Source of the DNA: Physcousia sp015060555
GTDB lineage: Bacteria; Bacteroidota; Bacteroidia; Bacteroidales; Bacteroidaceae
Reading direction: 5' to 3'
DNA: 64,000 bases
NCBI GenBank assembly: GCA_015060555.1
Contig: SUYG01000046.1
Span: 100,166-164,165 of the forward strand
Position 1 is the stretch's first letter. Every line of letters begins with the position of its first letter. The translations under genes were made by a program, and so were the position numbers. This document shows positions 33,380 to 44,391 of the stretch, piece by piece. Under the pieces are notes generated by a model. It made no database searches and was not told where the DNA came from. It worked only from the letters and a program-made list of their open reading frames with translations.

Positions 33380-33420
33380 TTTTTGGCCATTTTTGTCCTT
33401 TGTGGCAAAAATGCCAAAAA
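33380..33420 (-). terminator. Large hairpin downstream of birA
   Basis: TTTTTGGCCATTTTTG (33380-33395) pairs with CAAAAATGCCAAAAA (33406-33420) with one bulged base. It is oriented to end birA transcription. A smaller hairpin, ACAGCCAC-N6-GTGGCTGT, lies at 33473-33494. Confidence 0.6.
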
Positions 33421-33595
33421 CGTTTGGTGCATTTTAGAAACTTTTCTACCTTTCTGCCGTCTTCACGCCGAGACAGCCACTTTGTGGTGGCTGTGCAGCG
33501 TAGCATTTCCTAAAAGTACGCCGATTAACATTAGTAAGAAAGTGAAAAATGAGGGGGCGTTTGCGTTTTGTCGAAAGACTCAAGGTGGCAGAGCC

Positions 33596-34411
33596 TCAGC
33601 AGAAGCTGACTTCCTTGAAGGCGTAGCGGCGGAGGCGCTGGTCGGTGTCGCGCAGGAGGAGGTGGCCGGTGGGGGCTACGCCCTCGATGGAGGCGCGGAA
33701 GGGGCCGTCGGCATCGCGGAAGGGGTGTAGGCCGCTGGAGCGGTAGAGGGCTGCGTGGTAGCGGGTGTGGATGTCGTCGAAGGCGCCACGCTGAAGGTCG
33801 GCGTAGTGATGCATGAAATGCTCCATGATGCGCTCAAGGACGAAACGGCGTTCGGTGGTGTGGCCCAGCAACTGGAAGAGCGAGATGGGGGTGGGGGAGC
33901 GCTTCTCACCGTCGTTCGTCGCGGGGGCGAGGGTGGGGAAACGGAAGCTGTCTTGGTTGACGTTGACGCCGCAGCCGATGATGGAACGTGAGACGCTGCT
34001 GCCCTGAAGGTCATTCTCAATGAGGATGCCGGCGATCTTGCGGTCGTCAACGTAGATGTCGTTGGGCCACTTGACGGTGACGGATGACGAATGACGAGTG
34101 TCGAATGACGAATGACGGGTGATTTCATCAATGATAGCCTCGCGGATGGCAAGGGCGATGGCTTCGCTGATGCTGAAGAGCTGGCTGGAGGGCACGGGGC
34201 AGGCAGTGAGCAGAAGACTGAAGAGGAGGTTCTGGCTGCGCTCTGACTCCCAGCTGTTGCCGGCCTGTCCGCGGCCTGCGCTCTGGTGCTCGGCTGTGAC
34301 TAAGGTGACATCTACGGGCGTGAGTGGGCGGTAGCCCTTCAGGAAGTTGTTGGTAGAGTCGGTTTCATCGAGCTCTATCATGCGGAAATAAGGGGAGTCG
34401 TCGAGACACAT
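33596..34411 (-). CDS. birA: Biotin--[acetyl-CoA-carboxylase] ligase
   Basis: 271 aa, catalytic ligase without the N-terminal DNA-binding domain of E. coli BirA. It makes biotinyl-AMP and biotinylates carboxyl-carrier proteins. Motifs: ETDSTNNFLK, the adenylate loop SAGRGQAGNSW, KWPNDIYVDDRKIAGILIE and SIIGCGVNVNQ. I chose the ATG at 34411; the frame can be extended upstream, but that part is made of spacer repeats. Between the helix ending AIIDEI and the strand SVTVKWPND, about 13 residues (TRHSSFDTRHSSS) are encoded by an in-frame copy of the ATTCGTC/ACTCGTC simple repeat. Confidence 0.9.
   Translation of the reverse strand: MCLDDSPYFRMIELDETDSTNNFLKGYRPLTPVDVTLVTAEHQSAGRGQAGNSWESERSQNLLFSLLLTACPVPSSQLFSISEAIALAIREAIIDEITRHSSFDTRHSSSVTVKWPNDIYVDDRKIAGILIENDLQGSSVSRSIIGCGVNVNQDSFRFPTLAPATNDGEKRSPTPISLFQLLGHTTERRFVLERIMEHFMHHYADLQRGAFDDIHTRYHAALYRSSGLHPFRDADGPFRASIEGVAPTGHLLLRDTDQRLRRYAFKEVSFC
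34081..34121. repeat. ATTCGTC/ACTCGTC repeat in frame inside birA
   Basis: On the minus strand: CACCCGTC, ATTCGTC, ATTCGAC, ACTCGTC, ATTCGTC, ATCCGTC. It matches the intergenic array at 18088-18152 in unit and phase. Confidence 0.8.
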
Positions 34412-34508
34412 GGTGATTGGACAATTGGACAATTTACAATTTGAGAATTGGCGCCTGGCGTATGCGAGAACTTGCAGCCGGGTCTTTCAGCTGTTGAACC
34501 ATAGAAAC

Positions 34509-34543
34509 AAAAAAAGAGAAGGCCGTTGACCTCCTCTTTTTTT
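34509..34543. terminator. Terminator downstream of tRNA-Gln
   Basis: AAAAAAAGAGAAGG (34509-34522) and CCTCCTCTTTTTTT (34530-34543) form a stem with one mismatch or wobble pair and flanking A/T runs, effective in both directions. Confidence 0.75.
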
Positions 34544-34546
34544 CTG

Positions 34547-34617
34547 TTGGGCTACCCGGACTCGAACCAGGAAAGGCAGGACCAGAATCTGCAGTGTTAC
34601 CATTACACCATAGCCCA
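34547..34617 (-). tRNA. tRNA-Gln (anticodon CTG)
   Basis: Cloverleaf on the minus strand: acceptor TGGGCTA/TAGCCCA, D-arm GTGT/ACAC, anticodon arm GCAGA-TTCTGGT-CCTGC with anticodon CTG, 4-nt variable loop, T-arm CCTGG-TTCGAGT-CCGGG. The U1-A72 end and anticodon fit glutamine. One anticodon-stem pair is an A-C mismatch. CCA is not encoded. Confidence 0.9.
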
Positions 34618-34784
34618 GTGTTAGTTTAGAGTTGAAAGTTTAGAGTTGAGTGTTTCAAGACTAAACTGCGTCTCATTTCTGATTTGCGGGTGCAAAAGTA
34701 GAGACTTTTTGTGAAACGTGCAAGCTTTTCCCTAAAAAAATGAAATTTTATGCTCGTTTTTCCTTCTATTCGGGGAATTCGTCG

Positions 34785-34792
34785 TATCTTTG
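34785..34792 (+). promoter_or_regulatory. Promoter -7 element of rsfS-ftsH
   Basis: TATCTTTG, 23 nt before the rsfS ATG. It shows that the longer frame starting at 34740 is not the true start. Confidence 0.65.
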
Positions 34793-34814
34793 CAGCTCAA
34801 ACAACGCATTAAGA

Positions 34815-35177
34815 ATGAATTTACAGACCGAACAACTGATTCAACAAATCCAAGCCGGCATTCAGGAAAAGAAGGGCCACGACATTGTGATAGCAGACTT
34901 CACGGGTCTCGAGGACACCATCTGCAAGGCCTTCGTCATCTGCACCGGCAATTCTCCTTCTCATGTCCAGGCGCTCGCCGAGAGCGTTGCTGAGTTCGCC
35001 CGCAAGAACCTGGGCGCACGTCCCACTGCCGTGGATGGCCTGCGCAACTCCCAGTGGGTGGCTATGGACTACACCGACGTCATCGTACACATCTTCCTGC
35101 CCGAGCTGCGCGAGTTCTATGATCTGGAACACCTGTGGGCTGATGCGGAGATCACGGAGGTTCCGGACTTGGATTAG
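34815..35177 (+). CDS. rsfS: Ribosome silencing factor RsfS
   Basis: 120 aa, the normal length of the RsfS/Iojap family, which binds ribosomal protein L14 and stops subunit joining in starvation. Family features: DIVIADFTGLEDTICKAFVICTGNSPSHVQALAE, here split around the conserved D-x-F and CTG-x-S, then GLRNSQWVAMDYTDVIVHIF and a terminal LEHLWADAE. It directly precedes ftsH, a common Bacteroidota arrangement. Confidence 0.93.
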   Translation: MNLQTEQLIQQIQAGIQEKKGHDIVIADFTGLEDTICKAFVICTGNSPSHVQALAESVAEFARKNLGARPTAVDGLRNSQWVAMDYTDVIVHIFLPELREFYDLEHLWADAEITEVPDLD

Positions 35178-35224
35178 GCATCTTTTAAATTTTGTATTCT
35201 ATATTTCATATTTGACAATCGTTC

Positions 35225-37273
<2,049 letters not shown>

Positions 37274-37515
37274 TCATCACAACGAATTTCACGAATTAAA
37301 CGAATTTTTGAAGCTGTCAGTCTTCATACATTTTTAATTGAATAAGTAAACATAAATGTTGCCCAAGCGCAGTTGCGACGATTGCGAAGCCGTCGTATAA
37401 TTTGTATAATTAACTTTGTTGACTTTTGTCACGACTCGGCAATTCAAGCAAGCTTGATTGCTCTCGCTGCTCCAAAAGTTCGTTGTCAAAGAAAAGAAAA
37501 AATAAAGAATTCAAT
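37274..37515. other. ftsH-cdsA spacer with candidate promoter
   Basis: Contains CACGAATT/AACGAATT simple repeats (37282-37303) and a TAACTTTG -7 box at 37411-37418, which could start cdsA transcription. No gene is seen. Confidence 0.5.
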
Positions 37516-38379
37516 ATGTCTGAAAAAGGAAAGAACCTGGTTGTTCGCACGCTTACGGGCATCGTCTTTGTCGCCGTCATGGTAGGCGGCATCCTGCACA
37601 GCCCGCTGACATTCGGGGCGCTGTTCACCGTGATTACCGTGCTGAGCGTGTGGGAGTTTACGGGCATCGTGAACCGTAGGGCGGATGTCGATGTCAACCG
37701 CATGATCACTACGGTGGCCGGCGGCTGCCTTTTCGTGGGCTTCTTCGGCTATGCCGCAGGCATCGCTGGTGCCGGTGTCCTCTTCGTGCCTTGGTTGCTG
37801 AGCATGATGTATCTGATGATTACAGAACTCTACCTGCAGCGCGAGAGCCCGCTCAACAACTGGGCTTACACCATCTTGGCACAGCTCTATGTAGCCCTGC
37901 CCTTTGCGCTGTTGTGTCTGCTGGAGTTCGTGGGCACTGAGCTGACCGCTGTCCAGCTCCCCGAGGGCGCTACGGGCGCGTGGCTGGTGCTGGCTATCTA
38001 CCTCTTCCTGTGGTGCAACGACACGGGTGCCTACTGCGTCGGTTCGCTCATAGGCAAGCACAAACTCTTCCCCCGCATCTCCCCGGGTAAGTCCTGGGAA
38101 GGTAGCGTCGGCGGCGGCGTGTTCTGCGTGGCAGCTTCGCAGGTGGTGGCATACTATCAGCCCCTCCTCAGCCCGATGGAATGGGCGATTTTTGCACTTG
38201 TAGTGGTCGTCTTCGGCACATGGGGTGACCTCATCGAGAGCCTGCTGAAGCGTCAGATTGGCATCAAGGACAGCGGGCGCATCCTGCCTGGCCACGGCGG
38301 CATGCTGGATCGTTTTGACAGCAGCCTGATGGCCATCCCCGCTGTGGTCATCTATCTCTACTGCCTATCCGTATTCTGA
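37516..38379 (+). CDS. cdsA: Phosphatidate cytidylyltransferase
   Basis: 287-aa inner-membrane enzyme that makes CDP-diacylglycerol from CTP and phosphatidate for phospholipid synthesis. It has about eight hydrophobic segments and the family signature near the end: SLLKRQIGIKDSGRILPGHG, then GMLDRFDS. I chose MSEKGKN at 37516; the upstream in-frame extension lies beyond the candidate promoter. Confidence 0.93.
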   Translation: MSEKGKNLVVRTLTGIVFVAVMVGGILHSPLTFGALFTVITVLSVWEFTGIVNRRADVDVNRMITTVAGGCLFVGFFGYAAGIAGAGVLFVPWLLSMMYLMITELYLQRESPLNNWAYTILAQLYVALPFALLCLLEFVGTELTAVQLPEGATGAWLVLAIYLFLWCNDTGAYCVGSLIGKHKLFPRISPGKSWEGSVGGGVFCVAASQVVAYYQPLLSPMEWAIFALVVVVFGTWGDLIESLLKRQIGIKDSGRILPGHGGMLDRFDSSLMAIPAVVIYLYCLSVF

Positions 38380-38441
38380 ATAAACGTTAAATTGAGGGGC
38401 TGGCGTTAAACACTCCGGCCCCTTATTGTGTCAGAGTGTAC

Positions 38442-41400
38442 ATGAAACACTTATTATCCTTTATTCTCCTGACGTTCATGGCCCTTGCGACTTTCGCCCA
38501 GAAGGGTACCGTGTCAGGTTCTATCGTAGATTCAGAAGGCGAACCCATGCCCGGTGCCACCGTGGTTATCATGCGGCTGGACAGCACGCAGGTGACAGGT
38601 CAGCAGACGCGCGACGACGGCACCTTCTCCATAGCCTCCATCCCTGTCGGCAGCTACCTGCTGCGCGCCTCGTTCGTTGGCTACAAGACCGTGTTCCGCA
38701 GCATCGAAATCTCGAAGCAAAACCGCAAGCTGGCCATGGGACAGATCACCCTGCAGGACAACTCGAAAATCATGCGCGAGGCGCTGGTGACGGCGCAGGC
38801 TGCGCAGGTGGAGATGAAGGCCGATACCTTTGTATATAATGCCGACGCCTTCCGCATTCCCCCTGGTTCCAATTTCGAGGCGTTGCTGAAGAAGTTCCCC
38901 GGCGCTGAAATCACCGAGGAGGGCACCATCAAGATCAACGGCAAGGAGGTAAAGAAAATCCTGGTCAACAAGAAGGAGTTCTTCGGCAACGACACGCAGA
39001 TGACGCTGAAGAACATTCAGGCCAATATGGTCAGCCAGGTCAAGGCCTACGACCGACAGAGCGACTACACCCGCGTCACCGGCATCGACGACGGCGAAGA
39101 GGAGACCGTGCTGGACCTTACCATCAAGAAGGGTATGGGCGAGGGCTGGCAAGGTAATATCGAAGGAGCCTATGGTACGGAGAAGCGCTATCTGGGCAAC
39201 CTCCGCGTGACACGCTTCATGGAAACCTGGCGAGTGGCCCTCTTCGGCAATGCCAACAACACCAACAACTGGGGCGGCGGTCTCACCGACACCCAGCAAG
39301 TGGGCGGCGACTTCGCGTGGATGAACGGCAAGGGCGAGGACGAGGGTGGTTTTCTGGAAGTGGGCGGTAATGTGCGCTACAACCACTCCTCGACCGACAA
39401 CAAGAGCGTCTCCAACTCCCAGAACTTCGTCTCCAGCACCACCTCGCAGTTTGTGAACCGCATCAATCAGAGCTACAGCCACCGCGGCGGCGTCAACGGC
39501 GACTTTCGTGTGGAATGGAAGCCCGACTCGATGACCAACATCCAGTTCCGCCCCAACTTCTCCTACAACGACAACGACAACAACGGCTACAACAACAGCG
39601 TCACCTTCAGCGGAGACCCCTATGCTGCCGGCATGAGTGACCCGCTGGAGGAGTTCCGCACACGTGCCGAGGACGGCTCGCTGCTGTACCAGGACATCCT
39701 GATCAACTCCGACAGCCGCACCAACAAGGGCACCAACAGCAGCTACAACGTGAACGGGTGGCTGCAGATCAACCGCCGACTGAAGAAGCCCGGACGCAAC
39801 ATCACGCTGGACATGGGCGGTAGCATCAGCCAGAGCAAGAGCGAGAGCTTCAACCGCTCGCTCGTCAGCTTCTACAAGACCCCCACACGCCCCTACACCT
39901 TCACCAATCAGTACAACGACAACCCGTCAAAGAACTGGAACTGGCGTGTGCGCGGTTCTTATGCCGAACCCATCTTCAAGGGTGCCAACCTGCAGTTCTC
40001 CTACCAGTTCCAGCGTCGCTTCTCGGACAGCGACCGCTCGCTCTATGGCATCGACAAGCTCCTCACCGACCCGCAGTTTGCCTACATGTGGGTGAAGGAG
40101 GACGGCACGCCGATGAGCGATGTGGAGATCATCGAGGCGCTGGTGCTGGGCTATATGCCGGCAGACAGCGTGCTGGGCAAGGTGCGCGATGCCCGCAACT
40201 CGCAGTACGCCACCTACAACGAGTACAACCACGATGCCAGCGTCATGTTCCGCTATCAGTTCGGTGACTTCCGCGTGAACGCCGGCGTCAGCTTCCAACC
40301 TCAGACCACACACATGCAGTACAGCCGTCCCGCCGTGCTCGACACCACCGTCACACGCAACGTCTTCAACTGGGCGCCGCGTGTGGACTTCCGCTGGAAG
40401 ATCTCCAACACCAGCCAGTGGCGCATCCGCTACAACGGCCGCATGTCGCAGCCCTCGATGACGCAGCTCCTGGACGTGGCGGACACCAGCGACCCCCTCA
40501 ACATCAGTTTGGGTAACCCCGGTCTGAATCCCTCGTGGACCAACAACTTCAACACCCGCTACAACGACTACATCCCCGAGAAGCAGATGGGTTGGAACAT
40601 CAACGGCGGCATCTCGCAGACCCTGAACAGCATCAGCCAGTTCACGACCTATGACACCGTGACGGGTGTTCGCACGACACGCCCCGAGAACATCAATGGC
40701 AACTGGAACGCCTGGTTCTGGGGAGGCTTCAACACCGCCCTTGGCCCCAAGAAGTACTGGAACGTCTCCAACAACGTCAACTTCGGCTACAACAACAGCG
40801 TAGGCTTTATGCAGGAGACGGGCGGTTTCAACTCCGTCAAGAGCACTACCAAGAGCTTCAATGTCGGAGACAACCTGCGCTTGAACTTCCGCTACGACTG
40901 GGGGGATACGGGCTACGGCATTGACCTCGGTGTCCTCGGCGGCTTCAACTACCAGCACGCCCGCAACGACATCCAGTCGAGTGCCAACCTCGACACATGG
41001 TTCTACAACTACGGCGGCAATGTTCAGGTGAATCTGGCGTGGAACATGACCTTCTCATCCGACATCAGCATGCAGTCGCGCCGTGGTTACAACGATGCCA
41101 CGATGAACACCAACGAGCTCATCTGGAACGCCCGCCTGCAGCAGCAGTTCCTGCGCAAGAAGAACCTCATCGTCTCGTTGGAGTGGTACGATATCTTAGG
41201 ACAGCGCTCCAACATCAGTCGTGTCATCAACGCCATGCAGCGCAGCGACACCTGGACGAACTCCGTCTATAGCTACGGCATGATCCGCGTCACCTACAAC
41301 TTCAACCTCACCGGCAGCCGTCAGGCCCGCGCAGAGATGAATGAAGGTGTCCCGCCCGAAGGTGGCCGCGGTGGTCGCGGCGGACGTGGTGAACGTCCTG

Positions 41401-41462
41401 GCGGCTTCGGCGGTGGCGGCTTCGGTGGCGGTGGCTTTGGCGGCGTACGTGTAGGACGTTAA
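38442..41462 (+). CDS. TonB-type outer membrane beta-barrel protein with Gly/Arg-rich tail
   Basis: 1006 aa from the ATG at 38442. Signal peptide to about residue 20 (ALATFAQ), a CarboxypepD_reg-like domain (about 22-105, GSIVDSEGEPMPGATV), a plug-like segment (NFEALLKKFPGAEITEEGTI) and a large barrel with many aromatic strands (outer membrane protein beta-barrel family). The last strand (MIRVTYNFNLTG) is followed by about 50 residues rich in Gly and Arg (GGRGGRGGRGER, GGFGGGGFGG), unusual after a barrel end. Substrate unknown. No SusD-like partner is adjacent. Confidence 0.85.
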   Translation: MKHLLSFILLTFMALATFAQKGTVSGSIVDSEGEPMPGATVVIMRLDSTQVTGQQTRDDGTFSIASIPVGSYLLRASFVGYKTVFRSIEISKQNRKLAMGQITLQDNSKIMREALVTAQAAQVEMKADTFVYNADAFRIPPGSNFEALLKKFPGAEITEEGTIKINGKEVKKILVNKKEFFGNDTQMTLKNIQANMVSQVKAYDRQSDYTRVTGIDDGEEETVLDLTIKKGMGEGWQGNIEGAYGTEKRYLGNLRVTRFMETWRVALFGNANNTNNWGGGLTDTQQVGGDFAWMNGKGEDEGGFLEVGGNVRYNHSSTDNKSVSNSQNFVSSTTSQFVNRINQSYSHRGGVNGDFRVEWKPDSMTNIQFRPNFSYNDNDNNGYNNSVTFSGDPYAAGMSDPLEEFRTRAEDGSLLYQDILINSDSRTNKGTNSSYNVNGWLQINRRLKKPGRNITLDMGGSISQSKSESFNRSLVSFYKTPTRPYTFTNQYNDNPSKNWNWRVRGSYAEPIFKGANLQFSYQFQRRFSDSDRSLYGIDKLLTDPQFAYMWVKEDGTPMSDVEIIEALVLGYMPADSVLGKVRDARNSQYATYNEYNHDASVMFRYQFGDFRVNAGVSFQPQTTHMQYSRPAVLDTTVTRNVFNWAPRVDFRWKISNTSQWRIRYNGRMSQPSMTQLLDVADTSDPLNISLGNPGLNPSWTNNFNTRYNDYIPEKQMGWNINGGISQTLNSISQFTTYDTVTGVRTTRPENINGNWNAWFWGGFNTALGPKKYWNVSNNVNFGYNNSVGFMQETGGFNSVKSTTKSFNVGDNLRLNFRYDWGDTGYGIDLGVLGGFNYQHARNDIQSSANLDTWFYNYGGNVQVNLAWNMTFSSDISMQSRRGYNDATMNTNELIWNARLQQQFLRKKNLIVSLEWYDILGQRSNISRVINAMQRSDTWTNSVYSYGMIRVTYNFNLTGSRQARAEMNEGVPPEGGRGGRGGRGERPGGFGGGGFGGGGFGGVRVGR

Positions 41463-41468
41463 CGTCCC

Positions 41469-41915
41469 CTATCTCTTCTTACGGAAGAAATCTTGCATGA
41501 GCGCGGCACACTCGGCTTCGAGGACGCCGCGCTCCACTTGTGTCTTGGGATGCAGCGCGTTCGGCGCAAAGCGGCAGAAGCCCCGCTTCTCGTCGGCAGC
41601 TCCATAGACCAGGCGCCCCAGCTGTGCCCATGCGATGGCTCCGGCGCACATCACACAGGGCTCCACGGTCACATAGAGCGTGCAGTCCGTCAGATACTTC
41701 CCGCCCAGCGCCGTGGCAGCGGCCGTGATGGCTTGCATCTCGGCGTGGGCCGTGACATCCGTCAGGCGCTCGGTGAGGTTGTGGGCACGGGCGATGACAC
41801 GCCCTTGGCAGACGACGACAGCCCCGATGGGAATCTCGTCTTCAGCCGCGGCATACTGAGCCTCCAGCAACGCCTGCCGCATAAACTGTTCGTCCAGATT
41901 CTTGCTTTCTTCCAT
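41469..41915 (-). CDS. tadA: tRNA-specific adenosine deaminase
   Basis: 148 aa. It converts A34 to inosine in tRNA-Arg(ACG). Zinc cytidine-deaminase motifs HAE (HAEMQAI) and PCVMC are present, with the usual length and VEPCVMCAGAI context. Start at ATG 41915 (MEESKN). It converges on the TonB-type gene with 6 nt between the stops. Confidence 0.93.
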   Translation of the reverse strand: MEESKNLDEQFMRQALLEAQYAAAEDEIPIGAVVVCQGRVIARAHNLTERLTDVTAHAEMQAITAAATALGGKYLTDCTLYVTVEPCVMCAGAIAWAQLGRLVYGAADEKRGFCRFAPNALHPKTQVERGVLEAECAALMQDFFRKKR

Positions 41916-42184
41916 CAATCAGGGTGATGATTATCAGATGAAACTTTCTCATGTGCTTTATTTTATCTTTTCGTGCGCAAAGTTACGCATTTTTTCTCGA
42001 ATAGCCATCGTCCTCCCCCAATAAGTTATATATAATTACATACATAATTTAACACTTTTCTTTCCCCGTCGAAAAAAATGCACGCAATTTGCAATTTTGC
42101 AACCTAACTCGGCGCTGTGTACTGAAAATCAGAAATAAAATGCAGAATGAACTGCTAAAGAAACGAGGATTAGCCTGATATACA
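41916..42184. other. Divergent spacer with tadA promoter
   Basis: Minus-strand TAACTTTG at 41978-41985 is a -7 box for tadA. The rest is AT-rich and holds no gene I can support. Confidence 0.5.
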
Positions 42185-42192
42185 TATCTTTG
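42185..42192 (+). promoter_or_regulatory. Promoter -7 element of the lipoprotein gene
   Basis: TATCTTTG, 28 nt before the ATG at 42220. No clear -33 partner. Confidence 0.55.
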
Positions 42193-42219
42193 CACCGCGA
42201 AACATAAAGAAAGACAATA

Positions 42220-43422
42220 ATGAAAAAGACTTTTAAGTACATTTCCCTGTGCGGAATGTTTTTGTTAGGCCTTAGCCTAATTACCTTTACAGCTTGCGGT
42301 GGTGACGACGAAGGTAATCAGCCAAAGGGCACGGAAAACGGTGCCGGAAACGACGATGACGATGATGACGGCAGTGGCCTCCCCTCTGTCGGTATCAATA
42401 TCGAAAACCTGTATGGCACCTGGGAAACGGTGTCCTATGACGGCAAGGCTATTGACCTCAGCAAGGAGGAGGACTGGCCAAAGTGGGACAAGTTTGAATT
42501 CAAGGAGGATGGCAGCTTCAACGGATGGTCGATCAACTACAATGGCGACGAGGGCATCAGAGGCCGCCAGGAGCACACGAAGCTCGGCAAATGGGCTTAT
42601 GATGCCACGACAAAGAAAGCGAAGCTCTACGACCTTGTCATGGGTTACCATGAGGTGAAGGATTATCTGAACGGCAAGACGGATGTCCAGAAAATTGAGA
42701 TGGCGGTAACCCTGAGTTCTCTGTCTGCTACGGAGCTTAAGCTCACCATCCCGGGAAGAAACGCTTTTGCGTCCCCTGTCACAGTCGTGATGCGCAAGAC
42801 AAACGGCGGCGGAGGTGATGACGACGAGGAAGTGGACGACGAATGGGAGGACGAGGCCTCTAACATCGCTGTAGTGGAGGAGGATTTGGAGAACATCCGC
42901 TTTGTCATACGGAACGAGGCGCACAATTGGCAGGCTGTCATACAGGCTTATGAATTCGTGGAGAACAGCCCACGCATAGAGCTCATCGTGGAGGCTCTTA
43001 ATCCCCAGCAGAAAGCCAAGATTACGGCCAACGACATGCAGCACACCAATTTCTGGGAACAGGCATTCATGCGCTATACGGAGCAGGCTGCAGGCGAAGC
43101 AATGACGGCGCAAGAGAATGTCAAGCGTCTGACAATCAGTGGCGTCATGCTGCGTCAGAACCAATTCGCCGACTACGAGGAAATCCACGAGATCACGATT
43201 GACGGCCTGAATGATTTCAGGATTCCTGCCGGCTGTTTCCAAAACGTCACTCACCTGGAAGCCCTCTTTATCGGGACTCGCGCAGATATCGCTCTCGGTA
43301 AGAACTGCTTACCCTCAAGTGTAGGCTTCACCGTGTATGTCAGCACCGATCAACAGTACGAAACTGTTGCCGAATATCAGCGGAACAGTGATTGCCGTTT
43401 CGGATTGGAGTGGCTCAAGTAG
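42220..43422 (+). CDS. Hypothetical lipoprotein, lipocalin-like plus acidic linkers
   Basis: 400 aa with lipobox FTACG (Cys26). A poly-Asp linker follows, then a beta domain (about 60-190) starting LYGTWETV, reminiscent of lipocalin-like Bacteroidota lipoproteins. A second Gly/Asp/Glu linker (GGGGDDDEEVDDEWEDE) leads to a C-terminal domain whose last 80 residues (EIHEITIDGLNDFRIPAGCF) suggest a BspA-like repeat. Function unknown. It has its own promoter and terminator. Confidence 0.7.
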   Translation: MKKTFKYISLCGMFLLGLSLITFTACGGDDEGNQPKGTENGAGNDDDDDDGSGLPSVGINIENLYGTWETVSYDGKAIDLSKEEDWPKWDKFEFKEDGSFNGWSINYNGDEGIRGRQEHTKLGKWAYDATTKKAKLYDLVMGYHEVKDYLNGKTDVQKIEMAVTLSSLSATELKLTIPGRNAFASPVTVVMRKTNGGGGDDDEEVDDEWEDEASNIAVVEEDLENIRFVIRNEAHNWQAVIQAYEFVENSPRIELIVEALNPQQKAKITANDMQHTNFWEQAFMRYTEQAAGEAMTAQENVKRLTISGVMLRQNQFADYEEIHEITIDGLNDFRIPAGCFQNVTHLEALFIGTRADIALGKNCLPSSVGFTVYVSTDQQYETVAEYQRNSDCRFGLEWLK

Positions 43423-43447
43423 AACGTTAGGCGCACTCAAGTACCCC

Positions 43448-43488
43448 AAAAAACAGCATACGGGCGGTGGCTCGTGTGCTGTTTTTTT
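43448..43488 (+). terminator. Rho-independent terminator
   Basis: AAAAAACAGCATACG pairs with CGTGTGCTGTTTTTTT across a 10-nt loop, 25 nt after the lipoprotein stop. Confidence 0.85.
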
Positions 43489-43562
43489 CGCTTTTTAATA
43501 AGAAATCGCGGGCTGCAACCATAAAAACGGCCAAAGAACCACGTTTTCCGAGCGAAAATGCT

Positions 43563-43570
43563 TACCTTTG
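43563..43570 (+). promoter_or_regulatory. Promoter -7 element of parA
   Basis: TACCTTTG, 54 nt before the parA start. Confidence 0.55.
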
Positions 43571-43623
43571 CCGCTCAATAGTTCGTAGAACTAACATTCA
43601 CAGTAACGAAGAAAACAAGAAAT

Positions 43624-44391
43624 ATGGGAAAAATCATCGCATTAGCGAACCAAAAAGGAGGCGTAGGCAAGACGACAACCTCGATGAATCTGGCGGCATC
43701 GCTGGCGACATTGGAGAAGAAAGTGCTGCTCATCGACGCCGACCCGCAGGCCAACGCATCCAGCGGTCTGGGCATCGACATCAAGGACGTGGAGACCAGC
43801 ATCTACGACTGCCTCATCAATGGTGTGGATGCCCGCGAGGCTATCTTTGAGACCGATGTGCCGGGGCTGGACCTCATCCCCAGCCACATTGACTTGGTAG
43901 GCGCAGAGATTGAAATGCTCAACCTGCCGCAGCGCGAGAAGGTGATGGCGAACCTGCTGAAGCCGCTGAAGGACATCTACGATTACATCCTCATCGACTG
44001 CTCGCCTTCGCTGGGCCTCATCACGGTGAACGCCTTGACGGCTGCCGACTCGGTCATCATCCCTGTGCAGTGTGAGTACTTCGCGTTGGAGGGTATCTCC
44101 AAGCTGTTGAACACCATCAAGATTATCAAGACGAAGCTGAACCCGCGGCTGGCCATTGAGGGCTTCCTGCTGACGATGTACGACTCGCGCCTGCGTCTGG
44201 CCAACCAGATTAAGGACGAGGTGCAGCGCCACTTCCAGGAACTGGTGTTCAAGACGGTCATCAACCGCAACGTGAAGCTCTCGGAAGCTCCGAGCCACGG
44301 CCTCCCCGCCATCCTCTACGATGCCGACAGCGCCGGCGCACGCAACCACTTGCAGCTGGCACAGGAGATTATTGAGAAGAATGAAAAATGA
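43624..44391 (+). CDS. parA: Chromosome partitioning ATPase ParA/Soj
   Basis: 255 aa, ParA/MinD-type ATPase that drives origin segregation with ParB. Deviant Walker A KGGVGKTTT (residues 11-19), Walker A' (LLIDADPQANAS) and Walker B (YILIDCSPSLG). Length is typical of chromosomal Soj without an N-terminal HTH. It is followed by parB. Confidence 0.95.
   Translation: MGKIIALANQKGGVGKTTTSMNLAASLATLEKKVLLIDADPQANASSGLGIDIKDVETSIYDCLINGVDAREAIFETDVPGLDLIPSHIDLVGAEIEMLNLPQREKVMANLLKPLKDIYDYILIDCSPSLGLITVNALTAADSVIIPVQCEYFALEGISKLLNTIKIIKTKLNPRLAIEGFLLTMYDSRLRLANQIKDEVQRHFQELVFKTVINRNVKLSEAPSHGLPAILYDADSAGARNHLQLAQEIIEKNEK

Noticed and set aside
34547..34617. tRNA-Gln as integration site of the island
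   Set aside because: The island edge is about 3 kb away with hipBA and birA between, no integrase is present and no duplicated tRNA end was seen.
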